A stretch of DNA of 64,000 bases from Pontibacter virosus (GCF_003096355.1 NZ_QEKI01000002.1:1-64000), one strand, 5' to 3'. Counted from the stretch's first letter, positions 17,977 through 26,617 are shown. The notes: generated by a model from the sequence alone, not told the origin. Numbers and translations are program-made.

Positions 17977-18249
17977 ATGAAAATAACCGCACTTGTGCTG
18001 CACAGCAATCAGCTTGAAGAGTTAAAGGCATTTTATACGCAACTGCTAGGTTTAACATTATTGTCAGAAAACGATCGCGCATTCAGCGTACAGGCTGGGT
18101 ACAGCAGGCTGACCTTTCAAACTTATGAGGCCTGACACGAGGGTGGCTATCACCTGGCCTTTCATATACCTGCCAACCTCCTTGCGGAAGCTGTTGCCTG
18201 ACTACAGGATCGGGTGGACTTGCTGTACCGCCAGGCACATGCTATGTAA
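17977..18249 (+). pseudogene. VOC (glyoxalase-fold) gene with two in-frame TGA codons
   Basis: From the ATG at 17977 the frame reads MKITALVLHSNQLEELKAFY, then YTQLLGLTLLSEND, the N-terminal half of a vicinal-oxygen-chelate protein. TGA stops at 18133-18135 and 18199-18201 interrupt it. The sequence between and after them (HEGGYHLAFHIPANLLAEAVA, given here in part) still fits the family. Both stops sit where Trp would be natural (EA-W-HEGG, AVA-W-LQDR). The frame ends at a TAA at 18247, shorter than the usual ~120 residues, so the 3' end is also lost. Confidence 0.75.
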
Positions 18250-18312
18250 ACACTGCGGCCCAAAGCTCGTTTATAAGGCTTAAGGTTCATCAATCTAAAA
18301 ACAGATAAAACT

Positions 18313-19176
18313 ATGAGATACAAAGAAAGAACTTACGACAGCGACAATCGAAACCGTGGCCACCGCTCCGGTGACAACGATAACCTATCGAACTACCAAA
18401 GCCGCTACGAGAGCAGGGGCAATTACTACGGTATGCCGGATCAAGGCTACGAGTACCGCGACGTCAGCAGCCAGGGCCGCAACTACGGCGGATCTAGTTC
18501 GGGGTCGGGAGGCGGCTACGGAGCCAGCAGCTGGCGCAACCAGGATGACCGCCATACCCAGGGGCAAATGCACCAGAACGAATGGGGCAGCGGCAGTTCA
18601 TACAGCAACCGTGAAAGAGGCAGCCATGGCTCAGGCAGCGGCAGCACACAAACCGACCATTACCGGTACGGCGATCCGAACCCTTACATGAATTATCAGC
18701 GCCAGGGTGGCTATGAGCGTGACCGTGACACCGACTGGCGCAGAGAAAGCGATGTAGACCATGCCAACCGTCGCTACGCACGCCAGGAGAACAGCTACCG
18801 CCAGACCGGACACGGGCGCCGCTTCGACCAGTACGGCAAGGATGAGCGCTACAACTACGCGCACGGCAAGCAGGACGGCCGCCGAAGCATTGAAGACCCG
18901 GAAAGCCTGGACGACCGCTACTACGACCGTGGAGAGCACAGCCGTAGCAGCAGCGACAATGACTACGGCCGCCACTATGGTAGCAATTACGACCATCGCA
19001 ACCAGGATCGTAGAGGGCGCGATGATCATTATGAGTCAAGCCGTTACCGCGAACGAGGCCACGATGACTCCCCTAGTCGCAGCCCGCGTGGCTATGGCTA
19101 CCCTTCAGGGCCTGACTATTCGGCCAACTCCCCGATTACTAATTATGGTCCCGGAGTTCGCGGCTATCAGAAATAA
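18313..19176 (+). CDS. Disordered Arg/Gly/Tyr/Ser-rich low-complexity protein
   Basis: 287 aa made almost wholly of Arg, Gly, Tyr, Ser, Asp, Asn, His and Gln, with nearly no hydrophobic residues and no folded domain, signal peptide or membrane segment. RG, RD, YG and YxxR patterns recur throughout (for example RYNYAHGKQDGRR). The composition is that of eukaryotic RGG/prion-like proteins that bind RNA or form condensates. Codon use shows GC-rich third positions typical of the surrounding core genome, which argues for a real coding gene. Its function is unknown; a stress- or desiccation-related role is only a guess. Followed by 136 bp before the next gene. Confidence 0.75.
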   Translation: MRYKERTYDSDNRNRGHRSGDNDNLSNYQSRYESRGNYYGMPDQGYEYRDVSSQGRNYGGSSSGSGGGYGASSWRNQDDRHTQGQMHQNEWGSGSSYSNRERGSHGSGSGSTQTDHYRYGDPNPYMNYQRQGGYERDRDTDWRRESDVDHANRRYARQENSYRQTGHGRRFDQYGKDERYNYAHGKQDGRRSIEDPESLDDRYYDRGEHSRSSSDNDYGRHYGSNYDHRNQDRRGRDDHYESSRYRERGHDDSPSRSPRGYGYPSGPDYSANSPITNYGPGVRGYQK

Positions 19177-19312
19177 CACCTAAAGCGAAGTCCACCTGCC
19201 CGGTGGACTTCCTGCTTTAACACACCAAGCTACCTTATTCCGGGCGTATGCGTATGCAATTCCATACATGAGCTATGTTCAGGTATAGGGCAAGCCTTTT
19301 AATAGAGATATC

Positions 19313-19777
19313 ATGAAAAACATTTTATATGCCAGCTGGCTACTGCTGCTGTTTGTATGCCTGAGCGCCTGTAACCTGAGTGAGAAAAACAGGCAGTACG
19401 GCGTTGAGGGAGACACAGAACTGCAAAATTCTTACTGGATACTACTCTCGCTGCAGGATCAGCAGTTCGAGGACAATCCGGAAACCAGCACCGCCTACAT
19501 TCGCTTCGAGGCGGATGACAACGAGTTGAGAGGCTACACTGGCTGCAACCGGCTGATGGGCAGGTATAGTCTGAATAATGGTTCGTTGCAGCTCACGAAC
19601 CTGGGTACCACCCGGGCCATGTGCCCGATCATTGAGCAGGAAAACCTGCTGATGGCCGTGCTCGAAAAGGCCGACTCCTATCGGATCGCGGGCGATGTGC
19701 TCACGCTCTTCCACCAGAAGAAGGCCGTGGCCACCTTCAGGGCAGGTTCTGAACCCAACATGCCGGAGGGGCGATGA
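19313..19777 (+). CDS. META-domain lipoprotein (HslJ-like)
   Basis: 154 aa. A lipoprotein signal ends in LSAC with the modified Cys at residue 20. The mature part is one META domain: NSYWILLSLQDQQ, then the characteristic YTGCNRLMGRYS and a conserved MCP (RAMCPIIEQ). META domains occur in HslJ, an outer-membrane heat-shock protein connected with novobiocin tolerance; the molecular role is unknown. It is transcribed alone, 136 bp after the low-complexity gene and ~100 bp before the YceI gene. Confidence 0.85.
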   Translation: MKNILYASWLLLLFVCLSACNLSEKNRQYGVEGDTELQNSYWILLSLQDQQFEDNPETSTAYIRFEADDNELRGYTGCNRLMGRYSLNNGSLQLTNLGTTRAMCPIIEQENLLMAVLEKADSYRIAGDVLTLFHQKKAVATFRAGSEPNMPEGR

Positions 19778-19875
19778 GTAAATAACTATCAGATTATAAC
19801 CATATTACCAGGTAAGCAGTATGCTAAAGGCACCAACAGTACTGTATACATCGATCAGCTTAAACACTTATACCT

Positions 19876-20409
19876 ATGGCAACAACTAAATGGATCGTAG
19901 ACCCCACGCACAGCGAAGTGCAGTTCAAAGTAAAGCACCTCATGATCACTACCGTGACCGGCTATTTCGAGAAATTCAATGTCGAGGTGGAGACTGATGG
20001 AGAAGATTTCCACAACACCAGAAGCATTGTATTCACGGCCGATGTCGACTCGATCAGCACCAACAACGAGCAACGTGATACGCACCTGAAATCCGCCGAC
20101 TTCTTTGATGCCGATAACCACGGGCAGGTTCGGTTTGAAGGGAAAAACTACGACGAGCTGAAACCGGGATTTGAAAAGCTGCAGGGAGATCTTACGATAC
20201 GCGGCACCACACGCCCCGTAACGCTGGATGTGGAATATCACGGCACCGTGGTGGACCCATACGGACAAACCAAAGCCGGCTTTAGCGTAGAGGGCAAGAT
20301 CAAGCGAAAAGAGTTTGGCCTCACCTGGGATGCGGTAACCGAAGCCGGCAGTGTGGTGGTGAGCGATGAAATACGCCTTCACGCTGAAATTCAGCTGGTG
20401 AAGCAGTAA
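19876..20409 (+). CDS. YceI-family lipid-binding protein
   Basis: 177 aa, a full YceI lipocalin-like barrel: WIVDPTHSEVQFKVKHLMIT at the start, DVDSISTNNEQRDTHLKSADFFDA in the middle, and TRPVTLDVEYHG and RKEFGLTW near the end. The family binds isoprenoid or fatty-acid chains in the barrel. There is no signal peptide, so this copy is cytoplasmic, unlike periplasmic YceI of E. coli. It sits as a monocistron and ends at the hairpin 20416-20452. Confidence 0.9.
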   Translation: MATTKWIVDPTHSEVQFKVKHLMITTVTGYFEKFNVEVETDGEDFHNTRSIVFTADVDSISTNNEQRDTHLKSADFFDADNHGQVRFEGKNYDELKPGFEKLQGDLTIRGTTRPVTLDVEYHGTVVDPYGQTKAGFSVEGKIKRKEFGLTWDAVTEAGSVVVSDEIRLHAEIQLVKQ

Positions 20410-20415
20410 CAGGAT

Positions 20416-20452
20416 AGCTGCGCTAGCCCCTGGCGCCCCGGCTAGCGCAGCT
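20416..20452 (+). terminator. Hairpin after the YceI gene
   Basis: AGCTGCGCTAGCC (20416-20428) pairs perfectly with 20440-20452. The tail is only moderately T-rich. Confidence 0.65.
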
Positions 20453-20609
20453 ATTACTATTATTTATACCTTACCGTTCGCTTTGCCCGCCAACTCCTGG
20501 CAAGCGCTTCTACCGGAACTTCCATCCGGTAAACCTTGCTCGTGCGTCATCCGGCTGCTTAGCCGGCCTCAACCTCAGCATGCCTCCTTGCATCTCTCCT
20601 CCTACTATT

Positions 20610-20891
20610 ATGCAAATAAAAAGCGCCAGAAAAGCAATAAAAGATACCTTAAACATCGAGTTAAGCGATAAGGCAGCTCAGGAGCTATACCTGAACATCT
20701 GCAACTTCATGCTTCACAACGATGACAAGTGCTACATCAGCGTGATCAGGTATAAGTACCTGCTGCTCTGTGGCGAAATCAGCACAGCGGTGAGTGACTA
20801 CCTGGTGATGGAGCAACTCATAGAGAAGATGCAGGCCAAGCACCCACTCGTGCTCTCGTCCATTGCCTACATAGCACGCTACAAGTCCTGA
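20610..20891 (+). CDS. Small conserved hypothetical protein, 93 aa
   Basis: Read from the ATG at 20610; an in-frame ATG ten codons upstream gives a Pro/Cys-rich leader that does not look coding. The protein is helical and soluble (KSARKAIKDTLNIELSDKAAQELYL) and has no recognised domain. It ends nine bases before the bidirectional terminator 20900-20935. Confidence 0.55.
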   Translation: MQIKSARKAIKDTLNIELSDKAAQELYLNICNFMLHNDDKCYISVIRYKYLLLCGEISTAVSDYLVMEQLIEKMQAKHPLVLSSIAYIARYKS

Positions 20892-20899
20892 CACAAAAA

Positions 20900-20935
20900 A
20901 GGTATAGCCAGACCCTTACCAGTCTGGCTATACCT
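20900..20935. terminator. Bidirectional terminator carrying the AGGTATAG motif
   Basis: AGGTATAGCCAGAC and its perfect 14-bp complement around CCTTACCA. It ends the plus-strand 93-aa gene and the minus-strand glgX operon. Both arms contain the genome-wide AGGTATAG motif. Confidence 0.85.
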
Positions 20936-20954
20936 AATCTTCAACTCGTACAGG

Positions 20955-21236
20955 CTATTCCTGTAACAGCTTCTGATAGTTCGAGTTTCTGTCGATAAAT
21001 TTCTTCACTACCGGACAGGTAGCGATCACTTTCTTCCCGTTCTCCTCTGCATAGCACAGCCCTTCCTCTATCAACTTGTTTGCGATGCCCTTGCCCCGCG
21101 CCGACTCAGGCACGAAGGTGTGCGTAAAATCCATTACTTCCTCTGAGGGAGTGGCATAGGCCAGTTCAGCATCTTCTTCGCCCATACTCGCGGTAAACTG
21201 CTGGTATTCCTTATCGTGTTTGATATTTACGTCCAT
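20955..21236 (-). CDS. GNAT-fold N-acetyltransferase, small YjdJ type
   Basis: 93 aa, the minimal GCN5-related acetyltransferase fold. The acetyl-CoA loop is ARGKGIANKLIEEGL, preceded by FTHTFVPESARG and followed by KVIATCPVVKKFIDRNSNY, matching the family of short acetyltransferases with a reactive Cys in the CPVV stretch. Substrate unknown. It starts 22 bp after glgX and is probably on the same transcript. Confidence 0.88.
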   Translation of the reverse strand: MDVNIKHDKEYQQFTASMGEEDAELAYATPSEEVMDFTHTFVPESARGKGIANKLIEEGLCYAEENGKKVIATCPVVKKFIDRNSNYQKLLQE

Positions 21237-21258
21237 GGTTCTTTCGCTTTAGTTAATA

Positions 21259-23403
21259 TTATACATTCACCAGTTTCCCTACCGGATGATGCAGCAGCAC
21301 AATAGAGCGACTCTCTATTCGTATAGTCTCACCGGCTTCCACGGTAGGTCCGTCATCTTTGATCTCACTGTGGTGCGTGTCCAGTATTTTGGTCCACTGC
21401 GTGCCGTACCTGGCTTCAGGTATGGTGTAGTCCACGTCTTCGTGGTAGGCGTTGAAGATCACATAAAAGCTATCGTCAATAATCTGCTCGCCTTTTGGGC
21501 CAACCGAATGCAGACCACGTCCGTTCAGAAACACCCCCAGCGACTTGGCCTGATCGTGGTTCCAGCGCTCTTCTGTCATCTCCGATCCGTCCGGCTGAAA
21601 CCAGGCGATATCTTCTACGCCCACTCCTTTGATTGGCCTCCCCTGAAACCAGCGACGGCGACAGAACACCGGATGGTTGCGGCGCATCTCAATTAGTTTT
21701 TGAGTGAAGGCAAGCAGTTCCTTATCGGCGGTAAGCCAGTTGATCCAGGATATTTCGTTGTCCTGACAGTAGGCGTTGTTATTACCCTGCTGCGATCGGC
21801 TTATCTCGTCGCCGGCCACCAGCATGGGTACCCCCTGCGAGAGAAACAGCGTGGTAAGGAAATTGCGCTTTTGCCTGTTGCGCAGCTCAATGATCTTTTT
21901 CTCTTCGGTTGGACCTTCGACCCCGCAGTTCCAGGAGCGATTGTGGCTCTCCCCGTCATTGTTGTTTTCGCCGTTGGCCTCGTTGTGCTTTTCGTTGTAA
22001 GACACCAGGTCGTTGAGCGTGAAGCCGTCATGGGCCGTGATGAAGTTAATACTGGCCGTTGGACGTCGCCAGTCATCCCGATACAAATCGGAACTGCCCG
22101 TGAAGCGCTCGGCAAACTCGCCCAGGTTGCCTCCCTCTCCGCGCCAGTAGTCGCGTATGCAGTCGCGGTACTTGCCGTTCCACTCGGCCCAGCCCGGCGG
22201 AAACTTGCCCACCAGGTAGCCGCCTTCCCCAATGTCCCAGGGCTCGGCAATCAGTTTTACCTGTGATATAACCGGGTCCTGGTGGATGATGTCGAAGAAG
22301 GAGCCCAGGCGGTCTACTTCGTGCAGTTCGCGGGCGAGTGTGGCGGCCAGGTCAAAACGGAAGCCGTCCACGTGCATCTCCAGAATCCAGTAGCGCAGGC
22401 TGTCCATGATCAGGCGCAGCACCGGCGGCATCATGGCGTTGAGGGTGTTGCCCGTACCCGTGTAGTCCATGTAAAAGCGCTTGTCTTCCTCTACCATGCG
22501 GTAGTAAGATGAGTTGTCTACGCCCCGGAACGACAGCGTTGGCCCCATGTGGTTGCCCTCGCCGGTGTGGTTGTACACCACATCCAGAATCACCTCTATA
22601 CCTGCCTTGTGCAGGGCCTTCACCATGTCCTTAAACTCTGTCACCTGCTCCCCCAGCGTACCGTTGCTGGAGTAACGCACATCCGGCGCAAAAAAACCAA
22701 TGGAATTATAGCCCCAGTAGTTCGTCAGACCGTTGTCGGCCAGGTGCCGGTCGGTGATGAAGTGGTGTACCGGCATCAGTTCGATCGCCGTGATCCCCAA
22801 TTCCTGCAGGTACTGGATGGTAACCGGATGCGCGATGGCCGCATACGTACCGCGGATTTCCTCCGGGATGTCCGGATGCAGCTTGGTCAGGCCTTTGACG
22901 TGCGCTTCGTAGATGATGGACTTGTGGTAGGGTATTTTAGGGGATTTGTCTCCCTCCCAATCGTAATTTGGATCTACCACCACGCTGTAAGGTATAAACG
23001 GAGCGCTGTCGAGCGTGCTCATCTTTAGGTCTTCTTCAGAACTGCCTACTTCGTAGCCGAAGAGGGAATCATGCCAGTTGATCGTGCCCGAAATGGCTTT
23101 GGCGTAAGGGTCGATCAGGAGCTTGTTCGGATTGAAACGGTGTCCGTTGGACGGTTCGTAGGGTCCGTATACACGGTAGCCGTACAGTTGGCCGGGCCTG
23201 ATTTCGGGCAGATACGCGTGCCATACCTGATGGGTGCGTTCGGTCATCTTGATTTTCACCGACTCACTCTCATCTTCAGTCGTGTTAAAGAGGCACAGTT
23301 CTACGCCAGTAGCGTTGTCGGCGTACAGGGCAAAGTTCACGCCTTCGCCATCCCAGGTGGCGCCCAGCGGGTAGGGACTGCCAGGGTATACGGTAATATT
23401 CAT
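21259..23403 (-). CDS. glgX: Glycogen debranching enzyme (isoamylase type)
   Basis: 714 aa. It hydrolyses alpha-1,6 branches of glycogen. A carbohydrate-binding module 48 (~10-100) precedes a GH13 barrel: DVVYNHTGEGN (region I), GFRFDLAATLARE with the nucleophile Asp (II), LIAEPWDIGEGGY with the acid/base Glu (III) and FITAHDGFTL (IV). The C-terminal beta domain runs from about 600. Length is right for the family. It is cytoplasmic and heads a two-gene operon with the small acetyltransferase. No other glycogen gene is near. Confidence 0.94.
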   Translation of the reverse strand: MNITVYPGSPYPLGATWDGEGVNFALYADNATGVELCLFNTTEDESESVKIKMTERTHQVWHAYLPEIRPGQLYGYRVYGPYEPSNGHRFNPNKLLIDPYAKAISGTINWHDSLFGYEVGSSEEDLKMSTLDSAPFIPYSVVVDPNYDWEGDKSPKIPYHKSIIYEAHVKGLTKLHPDIPEEIRGTYAAIAHPVTIQYLQELGITAIELMPVHHFITDRHLADNGLTNYWGYNSIGFFAPDVRYSSNGTLGEQVTEFKDMVKALHKAGIEVILDVVYNHTGEGNHMGPTLSFRGVDNSSYYRMVEEDKRFYMDYTGTGNTLNAMMPPVLRLIMDSLRYWILEMHVDGFRFDLAATLARELHEVDRLGSFFDIIHQDPVISQVKLIAEPWDIGEGGYLVGKFPPGWAEWNGKYRDCIRDYWRGEGGNLGEFAERFTGSSDLYRDDWRRPTASINFITAHDGFTLNDLVSYNEKHNEANGENNNDGESHNRSWNCGVEGPTEEKKIIELRNRQKRNFLTTLFLSQGVPMLVAGDEISRSQQGNNNAYCQDNEISWINWLTADKELLAFTQKLIEMRRNHPVFCRRRWFQGRPIKGVGVEDIAWFQPDGSEMTEERWNHDQAKSLGVFLNGRGLHSVGPKGEQIIDDSFYVIFNAYHEDVDYTIPEARYGTQWTKILDTHHSEIKDDGPTVEAGETIRIESRSIVLLHHPVGKLVNV

Positions 23404-23583
23404 ACGTATTTTGTAACTTAGTTAGCTGATGATGTCTTTTTTGGGACTTCTTCGTCTACGCAGAAAGCTTGGAAAGAGTCGCACCATACCTTATTAATTG
23501 TCGCCAACGGATAAGGCAGGACCAGCTACCGCTTCTATCTTTGGGAGCCATCGGTCCGTACTATTTTTAAATAAATATTTGGA

Positions 23584-24540
23584 ATGAACGCCCTTGATAT
23601 CCTTCTCACCCTGATTGTGCTCCTCAGTGCCTACATGGGCTGGCGTCGTGGTTTTGCCTTTAGTGTACTGGATCTGGTGCGCTGGGTGGGCTCCCTGCTG
23701 CTGAGCTTTCGGCTCTATCCTTCACTCGCCGACTGGCTCAGCCGCGCCACCGACTGGAATGTGTACTGGATTCCGCCCATCTCCTTTTTTGTCATTGCGG
23801 TGCTTTCCAGCATGCTCATTCAGTTCATCGGCTCGCTCATTCTGGATCTGTTTTCAGATGAACTGCACGACCACCCCGTGAACAAAGCGCTTGGCACCGT
23901 GCCGGGAATGATCAGTGGCGTCATCACCATCGCGATCATATCCGTTCTGCTGCTGTTGCTTCCACTTCCGGAACACGTTCGAAGCTATGTGCAGGGCAGC
24001 AACCTGGCAGGCCGATTTGGTGACTATACCCATTTGGCAGAAGATGAACTGACATCCGTATTTGACCGCGTGGCAGAGCGCACCCTTAACGAACTCACCA
24101 TTGCGACGAAGACGGATGAGTACATTGAGCTGCCCTTCACCACCGATGACTACCAGCCACAACCGGCGCTGGAGGCGCGCATGCTCGAGCTTTTGAACGA
24201 GGAGCGCATAGCCAAAGGACTGCAGCCTTTGCAGGCAGACACGGCCCTCACGTCTGTTGCCCGCCGCCACGCGGCCGATATGTTTACGCGCGGCTATTTT
24301 TCGCATGTCTCGCCGGAGGGAGCCAGCGCTGCAGACAGAATACGGGCTGCCAATATACCGTTCAGGGCTGCCGGCGAAAACCTGGCCCTGGCCCCCACCC
24401 TCCACATCGCTCACGAAGGGCTGATGGAGTCGCCGGGCCATCGGGCCAACATCCTGCACTTGCGTTTCGGGCGGGTAGGTATTGCCGTATTGCAAAGCGA
24501 GGACCATGGTTTAATGATCACGCAGAAGTTCCGAAACTAA
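23584..24540 (+). CDS. CvpA-type membrane domain fused to a secreted CAP domain
   Basis: 318 aa. Residues 1-125 hold four membrane segments typical of CvpA (LDILLTLIVLLSAYMGWRRGF, given in part). After a linker (~130-190), residues ~193-318 are a CAP/SCP domain: ARMLELLNEER, RHAADMFTRGYFSHVSPEG with the metal-type His, GENLA and ESPGHRANIL. Both parts are complete and in one frame. CvpA proteins help keep envelope homeostasis; CAP domains act outside the cytoplasm, so the C-terminus should be periplasmic. It is transcribed alone, divergent from glgX. Confidence 0.88.
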   Translation: MNALDILLTLIVLLSAYMGWRRGFAFSVLDLVRWVGSLLLSFRLYPSLADWLSRATDWNVYWIPPISFFVIAVLSSMLIQFIGSLILDLFSDELHDHPVNKALGTVPGMISGVITIAIISVLLLLLPLPEHVRSYVQGSNLAGRFGDYTHLAEDELTSVFDRVAERTLNELTIATKTDEYIELPFTTDDYQPQPALEARMLELLNEERIAKGLQPLQADTALTSVARRHAADMFTRGYFSHVSPEGASAADRIRAANIPFRAAGENLALAPTLHIAHEGLMESPGHRANILHLRFGRVGIAVLQSEDHGLMITQKFRN

Positions 24541-24570
24541 CGTATACCTGAGCAGAACCAAGGTATAGCC

Positions 24571-24801
24571 ATGCAGCACGATAACAGCAGCTTTGTAAGT
24601 ATACAGCTCGGCAATGGCGCGATGCGTGCTGTCTTCCTGCTGGATATCGGCAAACTGTGCTATGCATATTTTAAACCAGAAACCGAACAGCAAACCGCCA
24701 AGCTTGTGCTTGACTTCGGAGCGTCTCAGAAGATATTCGAAAAGCAGGACGCAGAACAGGTATACCTTGCCATTTCTAACCATCCCTCTTTTCAGGTATA
24801 G
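24571..24801 (+). CDS. Small hypothetical protein, 76 aa
   Basis: Soluble, no recognised domain or signal. It follows the CvpA-CAP gene by 30 bp and may share its transcript. The frame ends inside the perfect palindrome 24793-24810, and its 5' side is preceded by GTATACCTG and AGGTATAG, so selection on the motif rather than on the protein could shape the ends. Probability of being a real gene is moderate. Confidence 0.45.
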   Translation: MQHDNSSFVSIQLGNGAMRAVFLLDIGKLCYAYFKPETEQQTAKLVLDFGASQKIFEKQDAEQVYLAISNHPSFQV

Positions 24802-24810
24802 CTATACCTG
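24793..24810. repeat. 18-bp palindrome made of two AGGTATAG half-sites
   Basis: CAGGTATAGCTATACCTG is a perfect palindrome at the end of the 76-aa frame. It could be a weak terminator stem or a protein-binding site. Confidence 0.6.
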
Positions 24811-24951
24811 ATTAGCAGACCGCCCCCCTTTTCCCCTCTTTTTTTATTTCCTAAGTAGATTCCCAATTTTATTTAAAACCACAGGTAAAGTTGATTCTAC
24901 ACCCCTGATTCTTTGCTTATATACCGTTCATTAAATATTTTTTAAAAATAA

Positions 24952-24982
24952 TTTGGTATTGATAAAACTATATCTACATTTG
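24952..24982 (+). promoter_or_regulatory. Promoter of the gntR/ABC transporter operon
   Basis: TTTG (24952-24955), 19 bp, TACATTTG (24975-24982): a full match to the Bacteroidota consensus, 39 bp before the ATG at 25021. Confidence 0.85.
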
Positions 24983-25008
24983 TAGTGTACTATATAACTA
25001 ATACACTA
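24983..25008. promoter_or_regulatory. Probable GntR (YtrA-type) operator
   Basis: TAGTGTA (24983-24989) and TACACTA (25002-25008) are perfect inverted repeats around CTATATAACTAA. The site lies directly after the -7 box, over the transcription start, and resembles YtrA-type operators. The operon encodes a YtrA-like regulator, so autorepression is the likely role. Confidence 0.7.
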
Positions 25009-25020
25009 AAACAAACGTAA

Positions 25021-25842
25021 ATGATAGAGATCAAAAACCTCAGTTTTGGGTATAGCCGCAAGTCGCTGCTGTTCCGAAACCTGAATCTCACGCTGCGGGA
25101 GGGCCATATTTATGGACTTCTCGGCAAAAACGGCGCGGGCAAATCCACGCTGCTCAAGAACATGGTCGGGCTGGTTTCTCCGATGGAGGGCAGTTGCCGG
25201 GTAAACGGTTTTGCCTCGCACAAACGCCAGCCGGCTATGCTCGCGAATCTCTATTTCATTCCGGAAGAAATCTACATGCCGTCGCTCACAGCCAAACAGT
25301 TTGTAGCGAACACAGCGCCCTTCTATCCCTTCTTCGACCAGGATGCCTTTTACCGTTACCTTTCCGAGTTTGAGGTGCCAGAACATGCCGTGTTCAGCAA
25401 AATGTCGTTTGGGCAGCAGAAGAAAGCCATCATCGCCTTTGGTCTGGCCACCAATACCAGTGTGCTGATTATGGACGAGCCAACCAATAGCCTGGATATA
25501 CCCTCTAAAGTACAGTTCAGACGCATCATCATCTCCACCCACCAGGTGCGCGACCTCGACAGCCTAATTGATACGCTGGTGGTAGTGCATGACCGGGAGA
25601 TCGTGCTGAACGAGTCGCTCGATGCCATCAGCGAACGGCTTACCTTCACCACTATACCTGAATCTGAAGCTCACCAGGCCATCTACGCCGAAGATGCGCT
25701 GCGCGGCAAGCAGGCCATCCTACCGAACCTGATGGGCAACTACAGCAAAGTCGACATGGAACTGCTCTTCAATGCCATTACCAGTGGTAACACATCTGTA
25801 ACCGAAATTCTTCAAAGACCTCACTATGAGCAATCACTTTAA
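25021..25842 (+). CDS. ABC transporter ATP-binding protein with a short D-loop/H-loop link
   Basis: 273 aa. Walker A is GKNGAGKST near 36-44, the signature is the degenerate MSFGQQKK, Walker B is LIMDEPTNSLD and the H-loop is ISTHQ. Between the D-loop (SLD) and the H-loop His there are only ~15 residues (IPSKVQFRRIIISTH), where this domain usually has ~26-30. So about a dozen residues seem to be missing in frame, at the repetitive CGCATCATCATCTCC. The loss would remove most of a helix packing beside the ATP site. The gene leads an operon with the permease (17-bp overlap), GntR regulator and two exported proteins. The exported or drug substrate is unknown. Confidence 0.85.
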   Translation: MIEIKNLSFGYSRKSLLFRNLNLTLREGHIYGLLGKNGAGKSTLLKNMVGLVSPMEGSCRVNGFASHKRQPAMLANLYFIPEEIYMPSLTAKQFVANTAPFYPFFDQDAFYRYLSEFEVPEHAVFSKMSFGQQKKAIIAFGLATNTSVLIMDEPTNSLDIPSKVQFRRIIISTHQVRDLDSLIDTLVVVHDREIVLNESLDAISERLTFTTIPESEAHQAIYAEDALRGKQAILPNLMGNYSKVDMELLFNAITSGNTSVTEILQRPHYEQSL

Positions 25843-26602
25843 CCTGAGCCGCTTTGCGCTGCTATTTCGCAAGCATACCGTGGAGCACTACAAAACTTAC
25901 CTGATGTCACTGGCTGTGCTGCTTGGCGCCATGTTCCTGATTATGGGCACCGCCAGTTATATGGCTGTAAGCCCAATGCCAGCTACCGAGCAGTCCATCT
26001 TCTTCCTGTTCTTTCTGATGGGTGCAGGCATGGTGTTTTCGAGCACCGTATTTGCGCAACTGGGCGACAAAAAGAAGGCCATCGCTTTCCTGACCCTGCC
26101 GGCTTCTCAGTTGGAGAAATACCTGGTCGGCTGGCTGTACTCATTCCCAATATACCTGCTGCTATTTATACCTTCCTTTTATTTGATCATCTATATCCTG
26201 CTCAGCATCGACCCGCGCGTGGGGCCAGAACATGAAGTAATTAATATTCTTACTTCTGAGCCGCCTCTGCACATACTGCTGACCTTTTATGCACTGTTCA
26301 ACGCCCTGATGCTAGTGGGTTCGGCTTACTTCAACAAGCACCATTTCATCAAGACGGCTTTTGCGGGTTTTCTGGGCATCCTGCTGCTTTACAACCTAAA
26401 CAAGCAGGTTTTGCAGGCCATGCTCGGTCGCGACCTGGCATCGGCCGGTCCTTTCTCAGCGGCCTATTTTATGGAAAATGATAAGCGTTTTGAAGTGGGT
26501 GCCTACGAAGGAAATGAGCCGCTTGTCCTGTTGCTGCTGGTTGTGCTGGCGCTTGTGAGTTGGGTAGTGGCTTATTTTAAGATCAAAGAGAAACAAGTTT
26601 AG
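25826..26602 (+). CDS. ABC transporter permease
   Basis: 258 aa with about six hydrophobic segments (near 25-45, 60-80, 105-130, 150-170, 180-197, 235-252). It overlaps the ATPase gene by 17 bp. The sequence is of the ABC-2-like permease type that accompanies YtrA-regulated ATPases. It has no nucleotide-binding motif. If the ATPase is impaired, the permease would be orphaned. Confidence 0.8.
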   Translation: MSNHFNLSRFALLFRKHTVEHYKTYLMSLAVLLGAMFLIMGTASYMAVSPMPATEQSIFFLFFLMGAGMVFSSTVFAQLGDKKKAIAFLTLPASQLEKYLVGWLYSFPIYLLLFIPSFYLIIYILLSIDPRVGPEHEVINILTSEPPLHILLTFYALFNALMLVGSAYFNKHHFIKTAFAGFLGILLLYNLNKQVLQAMLGRDLASAGPFSAAYFMENDKRFEVGAYEGNEPLVLLLLVVLALVSWVVAYFKIKEKQV

Positions 26603-26617
26603 CGGGGAGGAAATACC

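Noticed and set aside
17977..18249. UGA recoding as Trp or selenocysteine
   Set aside because: Several solid genes in the window end in TGA (for example gntR and the 70-aa gene), no SECIS-like stem was seen, and the 3' end of the gene is also lost.
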